DNA of 64,000 bases from Neospora caninum Liverpool (taxonomy: Eukaryota > Apicomplexa > Conoidasida > Eucoccidiorida > Sarcocystidae). Shown piece by piece: positions 22,523-35,044 of the stretch. The notes under the pieces are model-generated. The model did no database searches. It saw only the letters and a program-made list of their open reading frames with translations, and had not been told where the DNA came from. Position 1 is the first letter of the stretch. Each line of letters begins with the position of its first letter. Both the position numbers and the translations under genes were made by a program. The stretch is taken from NCBI RefSeq assembly GCF_000208865.1, contig NC_018385.1:558001-622000 (forward strand), given 5' to 3'.

Positions 22523-25500
22523 ATGGCGAAAAAGGCGGTCCGAGCGCTCAGCGTTTTTGTGTGCGTCGCTTTCCCTGCCTTGGTGGAAGCCACAAGTGCG
22601 CGAAATGAGTCGGTTCTAGGGCTAGAATCGGAATCGGTATTGCAGGCGTCGCAATCAGTTAGAGTCCGTAATACCTCGGGCACTACACAATCAGAGGGTT
22701 ACGAGGATGTTACTGAAGGTGAGAAAGCCGCCGGATTGTCGGGGGGTGTTCCGGTCCCGTGTGGCGACTTGCAGGAGTGTCTGCGGGCGTGTATGTGGCT
22801 AGGGGGTTCATTTCGAGGAAATGGACAAATCATGCGAACGCATCTGGTCTATAAAGTGTCTGGTGATTAAAAGCACGCGTCGTAATGGTGCGTTGCGTCT
22901 GTAGGGGCGCTGCTGGCACCTCGTAGCAACATATGTCGATAGAGCATGCTGCAGAACGGTTACTCGATGGCCTCAAATGCGTGGATGCATCTGCCGAGTC
23001 AAGCAAAAACCGATCTCTGTGTTCAATATAAAGTTGATGTTTGGGGCTCGAAGACGGTTGCTCGATCGGAAGGTTGGACGGCGACTAGCAGTCCAGTGGC
23101 GACTCACCGTCTGGGTCGGAGTTGGAGATCGGACGGATAACCTCCGGGAAAACTCTCTGTTGATGTTAGGCAATAATAATGTGCAAACGAGTGTGTACCT
23201 TGATCTAAACCAGTCGTCCAACTGGTATATTTCAATATCCTACGACATTAAGGTTATTTCACATCTGTTATGTTCTAGTTGTAATATATCGATTACTGTT
23301 GTTCCTCGTACAAACAGCGGGAGGAAACCCTGTAACGCAATGACCAGTATAATCCACCTATGACGCTCACAACCAGATGCCGGGTACCGGAGTTCACAGT
23401 CTTCTCGCAAGTAGTCGGAAAGCTCATACATACATTGTGTGTACGCACATACAAAGGTATGGGGCCGGTAAGCTCTCCGGTTAAATTAATCAGAACACCG
23501 TGATGTCCTAAAGGGAAGAAATTCAGGTCGTAGTATATCGGGTGAATATTCGTTATGGCACATCGCGTTCTTCTTTCCTTTGTTTATGTGCCGTCGTTCC
23601 AGAATGTCTCAAGTTGCACAACAAGTTCAGAACAGCGGGACTCGACGTTGGAGTCCCGGAGCTCGTTGCCAATCCAACCGCACGCAACGTCGTGATGGAC
23701 ATCGTGAAGAAACGCGCGGCAGATAAATGTGCTAAAGAAGAACACTCTGAGGAAGCACGCAAAGCTGGGGTGCGTTTAAAGATAATACACTCAATTGAGC
23801 ATCCGCAATTGCCAAGAAAGGGTCACGCAGTTACGATCCCCCACGCGCCGGTAGTTTGGCGTCCACAGCGCGAGGCAGGGCCAACTCGATACACTACCTG
23901 GATGCCGTAGTCGGGTGTGGCCGTTACTACACCCGCTTCCTTTGTTGCCAAGTGGCAACAAAGCCAGAAACAGACCTAGCAGTTCGACTTGTAAAAAACG
24001 AGAGCTGCTCCGTTGCTGGGGAGTGCTCCATCTGGTAACTGAAACACGCATGCTGGGACTAAAAGATAGATCATTCGGGTTTATGCGGTGGGGTGCTGCA
24101 CAAAATGCTTCGTGTAAGTAGGAAAGATACACGGCTTTGTTTCTACCAAGAGGTAGTGCTCTGTTTCTGTGTGTCAAAGAGGGAGCGGTCGTGGTTGCGG
24201 CAAGCTCCAGGCTAAGCGTCGCCGGGCGTGCCGTGTGGTGGTCCCTCGTTTTGGTTTAGAGCGCAAGAGAAAACGTAAGTTTTTGTGTAAGTGATGATCA
24301 GGTGAACAAAGCATGGCGTACCTTTTTTTTGGATTTCAGATGGGCGAGAACATATTCTACGCGGACGACGCAAACTGCGCTATCGGCGTGAAGATGTGGT
24401 ACGACGAGGTGAAGATTCTCAAGGGAAAGTAAGTTATTCTTTTCATATGTATCCATTTGTCGGTCCCCTGGAGGCAATTTTTCAATTCCACCGTAAAACG
24501 ACTGGAAAGTAAATACTAGTGGAGGTGCCATCTTTATTGTGCATCAGCTTCACAACGTGCCCCTGGAAAGTGCTGTGCCGACATGCATACTCGCTTTCGC
24601 TCCCGAACACTCATCTGACAGGATTTTCTTCTGTTTTGTTTCTTCTGAAAAGGTTCATCGGCTCCGTTGCATTCTTCGTCTTCCTGTTTTTAAGTTAAGG
24701 TGTATCAGGGAATACGCATGGGGGATCACCCAACTACATGAACGTCGTGACAATTCTGCCCTATTCCCTGAAATGTATGAACCTACACGCGTGACGAGTA
24801 TATGGTAGAAGGGTGTATCGTACCCATACACTTCAAAAGCTCCCAGGCAATCTTGATTTCGAAGAACGTGATACGGTTCTCTTTTCTTCGGAGTGACCGT
24901 AGCAGTGCATCGCGGCACATGTGCGACATCCATCACCGTACGCGAATTTGAGAGTGTTAAGAGATTTCTTTTCAAGAGTCGAGGAGGTCCTTTGGCGTGC
25001 TCACGCGTTCTCTTAATGTTTTTTCCGGGGGAGGGTTCGAAGCATATTTGACACGTTTCTCAAGTTATTGCCTAACGTGCTTTTTGTAGCTATCCGGGAA
25101 CGGAGTGGAACCGAATGGGCACAATTGGCCACTTCACTCAGGTGATGTGGGAGACCAGCCAAGGCATGGCGTGTGCACGCACGACGAGCTGCCCAAAGTG
25201 GAATCAACTGTTCTGCGTCTACAAGCCTGCAGGGAACTGGATCGGCGTCGCGCCATTCTCGTAAGCACGCATCTCTTCGTGCATCTCGCACGTTGCCGTG
25301 AACTGCTTTCGCACAGCTCTGCGCGTAAACGCTTTGTGGCGTGTATCCGAGGGCTCTGTGCAGTAAGATACATCATGTTGCTGGATGTATGCGTTCGAAT
25401 GGTAGACCTCGTACTTAGACCCTCCGGAAGTCTTTTCTTCACTATTCGTTGGTATCGCTCTTTCCTGGTGGGTAGCAACCGAGCGATGCCTGCGTGGGAA

Positions 25501-25755
25501 CATTGCATGTGGGAAACGCGCAGTCATTTCATTCTTCGCGTATGCCCCCGCCTGCGCCTGAACTCAGTGACTCCCGTTGAACGTCCTGATTTCCGTCTTG
25601 TGTCTGGTGTCCAACTGGTTTCTCTTTTCAGGGAAGCTGTGTGGATGTCGATCTTGAAGCGTGATGGCATGTCGGGGGCTCTCTCGGTAGCCCAGGTTAG
25701 CGCCGGTTCTTTGGCAGCCGTCATTAGTGCGGTTTTGTTTATCCTTGCCGAGTGA
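22523..25755 (+). CDS. CAP/SCP-family secreted protein with probable GPI tail
   Basis: Five exons fit with matching phases: 22523-22718, 23603-23769, 24340-24428, 25090-25260 and 25632-25755, encoding 248 residues. The ATG at 22523 (GCGATGGCG) opens a classical signal peptide, AKKAVRALSVFVCVAFPALV; an in-frame ATG at 22481 would add 14 residues. The CAP fold is clear: CLKLHNKFR, then the four cavity residues His113 (KEEHSEE), Glu124 (GENIFY), Glu144 (WYDEV) and His165 (GHFTQVMW). Cys residues fit the usual disulfides. The C terminus is a hydrophobic run, SAGSLAAVISAVLFILAE, with nothing after it, as in GPI-attachment signals, so the protein is probably held at the cell surface. Members of this family are secreted and some bind sterols or lipids; the role here is unknown. 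Most introns are long and free of TA microsatellites. Confidence 0.85.
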
Positions 25756-28184
25756 CATGGAGAAGCACGTGACCGTCTCATCGAGTCACCGCGAATGCCG
25801 GAGAGGAAACAATACAGCAGTCCCGTTCGCGTTGATCATTTAAATGACTGCTAGGCCTGCGCAGGAGAGAACTGCGACAACAGGTTACGACGTGACTGAG
25901 TGGTTTCTCAGTGATGCTGTTTCCCCTGAGCTTCACCCCTTCTATTTCCCCTTTTGGAGGAAGGCTCGGGGCGAACGGATCTCAGATCACTTTGGCGTGT
26001 TTGAGAGGCCACAGTCTTTCAATGCAGTGTTTTCGGTATGTCGCGAGGCACAGAACTGCATATGGCGTGGTCGACGTCCTGCCACGCTCGTTTGTGCATG
26101 CTGAATGCGGCGCGGTTTTTTTTTCGCCTGAGATGCTCGTCAGTCAGCACCCCGTGCCGACGGTTCCTGGACGTTGTTTTTAAAAAATAGGGTCAATTTT
26201 GTTATTTACATGCTGGCGGCACCAAGCAGGGGTGTGCACCGGATGCTTAGCATCAGAGAAGTATCTACAAGCAACAGACAGTGTGGAATCAGAGTTGTGA
26301 GCCTCTCTGCCTTGCGATCCGTAAACACAACGTCGTCAGGCTTAACGAACCGGCTCTTTGTATTCAAGAACGTATCAACATAGGCGGGACACCTGATGGT
26401 GCTCGTGAGCTCACCACAGCGAAAATGCATACTCGTGGCGACCGGGATATGTGGTGAAGGTAGTAGATGGCGTTACTGTAGGTTCCGCATTACGACAGGC
26501 ACTTCATCTAGGCACCCTTCGCTAAGTGCATACCAACAGTGTACCGAGCCAATGGAGCTACCGATTTATTCGTCGAAGTGGAACATGATATTGCAGGGTC
26601 TGATACACTCGGTCCGACCCTCGGCAGCAAAACGGGCGGTGCCGGACGTCCGACGGTGTAAGCGCAAGTCGACTTGCACTTTTTTAACAGTAATATATCA
26701 TGCTGAAAAACGAAACTGCATCATACAGTGCACACAGGAGGTGGACAGAGCAAGAAAGCAGACGAACCCTCCGCACAACTCTTGCTTCAGGTATTCGGTG
26801 TATGGTTTGTAGATAATGGTACGATGTTGACGAAGGGTCGTTCGGTGGCCTTCTGGAGATCGACGGAATACACCACGGCTGATGCTCGGTTTGTATGAAC
26901 CTAGAAATCCCGTTGTATATGTGTAGCGAAGTGTAGCTTCAGTAATCTGGCTGGTTAATCCTTTTGCTTGCACAGACTGTGTACTTCACAGTTGACTGGT
27001 CAGCAAGGGAGAAACACAGCAAAGTCCATTCCCAGCTTAGAAACCGAAGTCCCTACGCGAGGCGGAAAGGTATACCTTGTTGGGAAGGATTCATTCGGGT
27101 CCAATTCGACGCAATTGTTGGACGGGAGGTTTCGAACGCAGCAAGGATTTTGAGTAAACCACGAGTCCTCGCTCGGAAGTTCGGCGAAGTTGCGTGTCAA
27201 CGAGTGGATGGAGGCAGTGCATGAAGCGACACATCTGCGTTACAAAAGCAGCAATGACGCGCTGACCGCGGTCCTCTCGCCAACGATACTGGAGGGAGCA
27301 TACACTTGTACTCAATTAGCTAGCCTTAATGATACCTCTGTTTATATATGTGTAGCCTGTTCGCTCTTCATTTGAAGTTTTCTCCAGTGGGAGAGCCACA
27401 GTAGAGCAAGTGGGAAAGTGCCATGGTGCCCTCCCTTGTTTGCCCGCCAAAACTGGTCCGTCCCACAGGACAGGTAAGATGCGCGTGACACGGCAGCCAC
27501 TAATCTATCGTATGGCACCGCAAGCATATTCCAGTTTTTTTGCCTGATGCTGTTTCGCGTTCACAGCATGAACTACGGACTGCCGACCGCGTCGTCAGGG
27601 CTGTGAAGGATGAGATATCGTTGCGGTCGTGTTCTGCAACCACGTTACAAGAACAGACGCAGCTTTAGGACGCATCTTTAGCGCTCGATCTCGCCTCGAG
27701 TTTTTTGCGAGACGCTGACGGCTATCGTATCCGACGGGAGCAGCTGATCTTGTTCGGCGTGCTAAAAGATATTACAGGCAGAACGTCTGTGTGTGTTTTT
27801 CTGCTAGTTTATGTGTGTGATTGCATCGTACTTCTCGACTAGGAACAGAGGCACGCATCACGACTGCCAATCGTGCTGGACAGGGAGACGTCAACAGGCA
27901 CCTATCACGCCTCTCAGTTGAACTACTTCTCGTCCTCCTGTCACCGAAAGGTGTATGATTTCTTGGCGTCGGTATTTTTGCCGTTTGGTAAATCTCAGAG
28001 GTTTTCCCCAGGGAATAGCAGGTCCGGAATATCACGTGGGTCAGCGATTGTCAGTGCTGCTTTCAAATGGATAGAGATATACATGCATGCATACACATCT
28101 GTATGAGGATATAGCCACAACGGGTGTGTTCAAGATTTCTCTTCCTTGGCAGGGAGAGGTTGGGGTTCTTGCCAATTGAAAACA
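25756..28184. other. intergenic stretch with no supported gene
   Basis: About 2.4 kb between the CAP gene and the acidic secreted-protein gene. Open frames are short and unrelated to known families, and no microsatellite or tandem repeat stands out. A doubled TGCATGC-type word (CATGCATGCATAC near 28083), a word common in coccidian promoters, lies about 100 bases before the next start codon. It must contain the 3' UTR of the CAP gene and the promoter of the next gene. Confidence 0.5.
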
Positions 28185-31100
28185 ATGGTGATCACGAAGG
28201 TAGGTAGGCAGCAGGCCTGCCTGCTTGTTACAGCAGCGCTTGTGCTGTTGCTCTGCATGACGGGCTTCCCTGCCCTCTGTACAACTGTCTCTCCAACCTT
28301 GTTTGCTTCTGAAGGGACTTCTGTGAAACCACTTGACAACAACTTGCAAAAGAAAAGCGGGGGCACTCGTTGGGCAGGCGTCCGTACGGGGTTCAGGAGG
28401 AAAGGGAAGCTCTTCAGTCTTGTCGAGTCCCCCCAAGATTCTTATGATTCTGTGTCGCCAGCAACTAACTCGGGAGATCCAGGTCCCGAGCCACAAAAAG
28501 GAAGTCTCTTTAAGAAAAGTCGACCAGATGACAAGATAGGCGCACCCTCTAGCTTGGAAGGTTTCAGCTTCGGTGACAATCGGTCAGCAGCTGAGACAGC
28601 GCCACAAAATCGTCAAGAAGCTCTTCTGGCCGCCGTTGTCGGGTTCTCGTTGACGCTCCGTCTGCTCGAACGCAGTGAAGAATCTGTAATCGCCACTCCT
28701 GGTGTACTGAGTAGTGTTGTTTGGGCAACAGAGGCTCTCAACAACTTAGCCAAGAGTGACGAGGGTGGAAACGCGGATATGAAAAAACTGGCGGAAACAA
28801 CGGACGATATCGTGCAAACAATCAACAGATTAGATGTAAGGAATCCCAGAGCAACGAGAAGATCGGGTGGCAGAGCACAACGATATGAGACTTTCTCTTT
28901 TTGTCCAGCGCATGACAACGTCATAGTCATTTCAGTGTTTGCTAGCAATATTCAATCTCGCCGGTTCATCGATTCTCTTGTCTTCGGCGATATCTTTTCG
29001 CCTCCGTGTCATGTCGCCTCAGGTTTGTGTGGCCTCAGTAACCTCGCCGCGGCTCCGCTGAGCTGCCGAGACTTGTTTGGAGATTTGGTCTTCGCTGTGC
29101 CGATCCGATCCCTCGTCAGTTGGCCTCCCCCTGCTTTCCTGTGGGCTTCCCCGCTCATCCTGTCGCTCGTAGTCTCCTCATGCTGTCGGCCTCTGCGTCT
29201 TCCTCGCAGGCAACACATTGCTCACACCTGTTCTCGTCCTTATAATCGTTTCTCCCACGCCACTGGCGCCGATACAGTGCAATTTGAAGCCATGTCCTCC
29301 GTGGTGCAACTTTCCACGATGATGGCGGAAAGAAGCGGGGTATATCGTCGGTGTGCGTAGTTTACGCTGTTTAGCAACAGAGATCTGACTTTTTGTCAGT
29401 CCCTTCCTGAGGCGTTCTTTTTTCTGACTCTCTGCCATGTGATTTTGTTTCCTGTACAGGACATGTTCAGGGCATGGGCGAACTTGGAAGATAAAATTCA
29501 TGCAGTGGGCGACATATTGTCAACTGCGGCTGCCCGTGATGGACCGTTTGATCCTCCAGACTCCACAAAAGAAAGTCCAGCAATCGGGAATCAGTTGCTG
29601 GTGCTAGGTGCCGAGTTGAAGACGTTCAGTATAGCGGATTTCTGCACTGCGACGGAGCGGGCCCCTGTTGCTGCCGCTACCACATCTCCAACCCTGTTCC
29701 CTGAGCCTCCCCAGGCACCCAACATCGACTCTTCCTCTTCGACATCAAAGAATTTGTCTCTTAGACACGAAGAGATCAACAATCGAGATGGTCACCCTTC
29801 TACGATCTCCACAACAGGAGTCACTGAAGACCGTGACCTCACCCCGGCAGTTGGTACAACTCCAGAGCTGCTTGTTTCAACTTCCGATATCTTAGAGTAT
29901 GCCTCCATTCAACGAAACTCCACTTTTCCCAAGTCTGTAAAGGTTCTCACCAGCAGTTCTCCGCGAGCGGACCCGGAGATAGACGAAAACGAGACGATAG
30001 TCCTTCCTCATGTCCCTGCGATGAATTCCGCGAAGGAGCCGGCTCCAGACGACGTCGATCCTGTTTCCTCTGCTGCGTTAAACAGCCTCCCCACTGTAAC
30101 GGAGGTGCGACAAGAGATCTCACACCTCACAGATACCCCGGCTAGCAGCGTTGCTGGGCCATCGGCCGATTCCATGGCGGCTAGGCTACATTCCGAGCCT
30201 ATTTCTGTTGTTTCCACCGGTGAAGACGCGGCATTCTCTTCCAGATCGAACAAGGTTCCCGTGCATTTCCAAGAGATTGTTTCCGCATCCACAAAAGAAG
30301 ATGGGGAGGCATTGTTGCCGCATGAAAATTCTTCCAACCAGCAGCATTCTGTGCAAAGCGGCACCCGTCCTTCCGAAGAGGTTGGGACCTCACTGGAGAA
30401 TAACCCGGAATGGGACGCAGTTCCGGTGAGGAGGAAAGATGCGGAAGCTGCAGAGGAAGGCGACGAGCCGGTGAAAGAACCAGTAACCCATACAGAGGAC
30501 CGCCGACACGAACAGGACGTGAACGCCAAGCAGAAGCAAGATTCCGCCAACGGTTCGTCTGGGGAAAGCACCCCCAATGCAGACGAAGGTAGAACGAATG
30601 AGGAGGACCATGGTAGAAGAGAGGCGGAGAGCACACGACAACCTACCGCGGAAGACGAGATATCTGAGATTGAAGGCATTCCCCCAGGTTCAGCTCCAGT
30701 GGCTGATGAGGCGTCCACACGTGAAGGGGCTCCTCCGGCTGTCTCGGAGAACCTGAAACATGGAAGCAATGAGATCGACAGCGTTGAATCCGAGGCTTTT
30801 CTGCAGACGCAAGGAGATGACTACTCACCCAGCGTGTCTCCGGACATCGCAGATGAAGAGGAGGCGCCAACGGAGTCATCCGCCTCCGAGATGCTTCAGG
30901 GAAACCTCGAAGCTGAAGAGGCCGTGGCCGACGAAGACGGACCTCTACTGGGCAGTGAAAGGAGTGAGTCGGATCTTGCGACTTCTGTTCCACCTGAGAT
31001 TTCCGAAGACAACACGACCCTTTCACAGGAACAAGATGAAACTCTCAAGAACGAGGAAGGACCAACCGCTGCCGCCCTTATTCAGCACGAAACCAACTTT

Positions 31101-32609
31101 GGCGCAAAAGAGCAGGCATCATCTGCAGCGAATGCAGACAAGACCCTGGACGACCGGTCCGTGGAAGAACGGACAACAGAAGAAGCGTCAGCTCATGCAC
31201 ATCGCGTCACAACTTTGCCGGCATCCCGCTATGGGTCAGTGCAGAAAGGCACGCCTTCTGCCTCGGATACCGTGAACGCAGGGGCAAACGACGAAGAGAA
31301 GGAAAAAGGATTCCCAGATGACGTGGTCCTCGGTGAGACAACGGGAGATCCGACGACCGCGCCTGGCGAGTCGGCTACATCGGCATCGGAAGACGCCCTT
31401 GAAACTGGAACGGCGCCAGGGGAGCCTGAGAAAGACAATCCGCACGACGTCCTCTCCGGGACTGCGTCAGGCCCGCGGAACAGGCAATTCAGCGCTCCAG
31501 CTGATGAGACTAACGAAACAGCCCAAACCCGAAAAGCGACACTCGGCGACATGCCTACCGACGGGTCCCTTCCAGATTTAAACGGTCACGGAACGGATTA
31601 TCGTGACAGAGAGGCAGCGGGGGGCGGGCTCCACACATACCATGACGATCCTTCGAAGATGAAGGACTCGTCTCCTGCAATCACTGCTTTTCTTTCCACG
31701 TTTTCGCCACACGTTTCTCAGACGGAATCCGGAGACGACGGTCGTCACGCACATCACCGGCCTGACACCGTAGACCAGTCAAAGGAACTGTTTTTATCGC
31801 CGGCAAACCAGCTAGAGGAGCCCGTTGTCGCACATGCAAATGGAGGATCCACAGTGTCTGATGATCAGGAAGAGGCCGCAGGCGAGCACACGCCGGCGAC
31901 CGCGGCTGAGCAGCTTGACCACACAGACGAGTCTACGAGTTTCGGAGGAGGGAGGGTGTCCCAGACCGAGGGAAGCTCCCGGCGGAGACGCAGGGATGGA
32001 GTGCGTGGAGGCGAAACGGATGTTCAGACACACAAAACCGCAGAACCGGGAGAAAAAAGGTACGGGAGAGGCCAGAGAGAATCCGATCCATCCGGCAAAG
32101 AAGGGAAATCAGACGAGTTTCTGCCCAGACAGAACAGAAATGGGTTTTCTTCGAGGGTACCTGGGAACGGCAAGACGCCGGAACTCGAGAGAGAAACAGA
32201 GGACAGCATCCCGTCTGACGAACCAGGGCAGAAAGCCGAGCAAGGAGAATCACCTGAAAAAGCCGATGGGGCCCTCAATGAGAAAACTGAATCAGATGTC
32301 GCCTTCGATAAAACAGAGTCAGATATCGACAAATTCCTGAAATCTGAAAACCTTGCGGAACTAATGAAGGCAAAGACTCTCGACGATCTCCGACGGATTC
32401 TTGGACCTTACATGAAGGTGACGATCAAAGACGCCCTGGCATTCAAAGAGCTGTCTGATAAGCTGAAGGATGCGGGTGTGAAAGAAGCGGAAATACGAGG
32501 TATGATGGCAATGGAGAATACACCCTGGAGAGCATTTGCCACAAAAATTGGCCTCTCTGAACGGTCAACTGAAACTCTGGAGCGGTGCTTGGCAAAGCTT
32601 TTCCGGTAG
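28185..32609 (+). CDS. long acidic secreted protein, coccidian-type; family not recognised
   Basis: The simplest model is exon 1 28185-28835 (donor GAT|GTAAGG) and exon 2 29460-32609 (acceptor GTACAG), both phase 0, giving 1266 residues. The N terminus, VGRQQACLLVTAALVLLLCM, is a strong signal peptide or signal anchor. A Lys/Arg patch, a helical segment (ALLAAVVGFSLTLRLLERSEE) and DMFRAWANLEDKIHAVGDIL follow. About 850 residues are very rich in Glu, Ser, Thr, Pro and Asp with no hydrophobic segment, and so are probably disordered. The last 95 residues form a compact helical domain (LAELMKAKTLDDLRRILGPY to ETLERCLAKLFR). This layout is typical of parasite secreted or dense-granule-like proteins, but I recognise no named family. 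Frame 1 also stays open to 29360, so an intron-retained form ending near 29338 is possible. Confidence 0.7.
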
Positions 32610-33838
32610 CCGCCTCTCTAGTACTAACAGGGACAGGTATACCATCAACGGTGGCCGGGGCGAACTACCCGTGCCAATTTTATATCCGGTTTGTATCCAG
32701 AAGAGCTGCATATGTCTGCCATCTCTTTGTGTACCCAGTTTGAAAGGTTTGCAGTTGTGAGCGAGCACCGTGGCCTTGTGCAGAAAGGCCCGACGAGCAT
32801 GCTACCAGCAATTTTGGTGCTGGGCGAAATCTCGCAATCACGGTTTCCGGTGGATACTTTGGCGCACCTCCCCTGTTGGTGGCAGCATGTAATATTTCAA
32901 AATAGACTGTCCACACGAGCCCCCAACATTGAAGGTGTCTGGGTAGTCATCAACACCATCTACCGCATAGTTAGACTCGTGGACATATGTATACTTTTTG
33001 GTTACAAGGGAAATGCATCAACAATTTGGGTTTGCAAGCGAAGGATTCCAACAGTTTGGCCATGTGCTTAGTGATTCGATCTCTGGCCGATAAATTGCTA
33101 CGCGGTGTGTTCAAAGGCTCTCCATGAACTGCTGCGCGACATGCAAGTTGGTTGCCGCGCATTAAGCCCAAATTTTGAAGTTTTACACAAAAGAATGAAC
33201 GCATCCCCTGGCGTCGGTGATAGGTACACCCGACAGCAGTCAAAACGCGTCGCCGTCTACTCTCGGGCCGCGTCATGAGCGAGGGAGAGACAGCCTTAAT
33301 TTTCGCTGCCGTAGCTTCGCTTGCGTACATGATGGCTGTCGGTCTAGAAATTGATACAAACACCGGGTACCTAATTTCAGCACGATACGTATGCACTTCT
33401 ACGGTGGAGCCTTCACTGTTCCCCGTAAGTCCCTTGAAGTAGCGCTTGTGAAGGCTCTCGTTCCTAGCTTTTGATTTCTGATGTGTTCAAGAGGTCAATG
33501 ATTGAACGTCGGATCTCGAATTTCCGACATCTCAAGGCAAGAATGTGCCTTCACACCCTGCATGTGCAGCGACAGCAACCGCCGGTGCTCCATCACAGCC
33601 TTGTTGCCAGGCCTCCATTGACAGCTGTTGAGGCACCAGTTCAATTTATACACTCCTTACTACTTGGTTTGTCAAACACAAGACGGAAGGCGCGCCCGAG
33701 GTACCACGGATCGGAGGTCCGCTTATTCCTGCCTAGGGTGTCTGTTGTGGCGACGAAGTGAGGAACTTCTAATGAGGCTTACTATCCCTGCGACAACCCA
33801 GCTCCACAACTAGCGAAACGATTTCAAAGGGGATCATC
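32610..33838. other. intergenic stretch with nothing recognisable
   Basis: About 1.2 kb between two plus-strand genes: 3' UTR of the acidic secreted-protein gene and presumed promoter of the small gene at 33.8 kb. I see no domain-bearing frames, repeats or RNA genes. Confidence 0.5.
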
Positions 33839-35044
33839 ATGAATTCACGTTTACGGCCCGTGTTGGCGACAGATGAGCAGCCTTCTTTCTACAACCCGCG
33901 CAGGCGGGCTACGCTGTCTCCCGCTTCACCGCTGAAGAGCCAGGTGAGTGTGAAGGGTTCAAGAGGGCTTGGTGAGAGATTTCGTCTGAGTACACCTCTT
34001 TCTTCTTCTCCAGATAACGGCTCCTACCTCACAAAACGTTCAGCGAAAGCCCCGGGCGCAGCTGTGAGAGTTTCAGCAAAAAAAGGCAGTTTCGGCAAAG
34101 AGACTTTCGCTACCATGCTTGGCGCGACCCGACCCGCCTGGCGTTGCGTAAGAGTCCCCAGAAGCTTCTTTCTCACTGTCGAAGAGCCACTTTCCCACAG
34201 GAGGTTTTCCCAAACCGAAAAGAGGACTCTACAGTTTGAGAGCTTTTTGGTTCGGCTGCTCCGAGTAAGTTGTTTTGCCGGTATGGATAACGTGAAGGTT
34301 CAGCAAGTCGTCCAAGTCCTGTGCGAAACCGTCGGTCCCAAAACGCTCCAGAGGCTGGCCGCGTAAGGAAACTCAGCACTGCACACCCTTTTCCGCCTTA
34401 CTTTGCTGGCTAGGTTGGAAAAAAGCCGCACCGTAGAAAACGGGAAGAGATCGCCGATCACGACGTCGGAAGAAAAAAGCTGCTCCGCGCCAGCGACTGG
34501 ACGGCTCGACAATCGATCCTTCTAAAAACGCATTTGTCCGACAGCAGCACGAGTACATGCGTCGCCCCGCTCTAAAAACCGGGACCGGGGAAATGCATGT
34601 TTGCAGCTACTTTTCTTGCCTGCGATGTGAAAAATCGGGACGCCCTGCCCTCTTTTAAATGATTCTGGAGGTACAGGACAGAAGACGGGTGCGGTCGCCA
34701 TCCGTTTTCCTCTCCAAAGAGCTAGTTCATTTGTGCAGGAAAGGAGACATGTCTGTTGCATGTACAAAAACCAGAGAGACGGCGTAGGTCTTTGCGGCCA
34801 CAACTCGGCGGCGCTTTCGTCGTTTCCTGCTAGGTTCCCTCCTTCTCTTTCTTGCCGAGGACTTTGTTCACTTCTCTCCTCTTTCCGCGTTTTTGCTCTT
34901 TCCTCAAAGGAAACTGCCGCCTTCAACGCTTGGGTGACCCTGGGTGTCGCCTGGAGCGGCGGAACTCCACCGAAGGATGCTCGACAAACACATCTGTACC
35001 TGGCCCATCCTCGCGGCTTTCGTGTCCTCGTCTCCGTCAAATGA
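33839..35044 (+). CDS. small four-exon gene, 117 residues, unrecognised
   Basis: Four exons join with consistent phases and good sites: 33839-33943 (donor CAG|GTGAGT), 34014-34063, 34201-34264 (donor CGA|GTAAGT) and 34910-35044 (acceptor after a T/C-rich run). The product starts MNSRLRPVLATDEQPSFYNP, runs through a basic Ser/Pro-rich stretch, then TLQFESFLVRLLRETAAFNA and WVTLGVAWSGGTPPKDARQT, and ends with GFRVLVSVK. There is no signal peptide or clear membrane span; the second half looks folded. I do not recognise a family. An alternative is the uninterrupted 175-codon frame 33839-34366, which ignores three good splice signals. The gene sits about 580 bases upstream of the AMPK gamma start on the same strand. 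Confidence 0.5.

Noticed and set aside
25105..25755. 216-codon plus-strand open frame over the CAP exons
   Set aside because: Its first part is out of frame with the CAP motif GHFTQVMW; only its last 41 codons are coding, reached by splicing.
30008..30769. 253-codon minus-strand open frame
   Set aside because: It is a mirror of the acidic coding exon of the secreted-protein gene, Ser-rich, with no splice partners.
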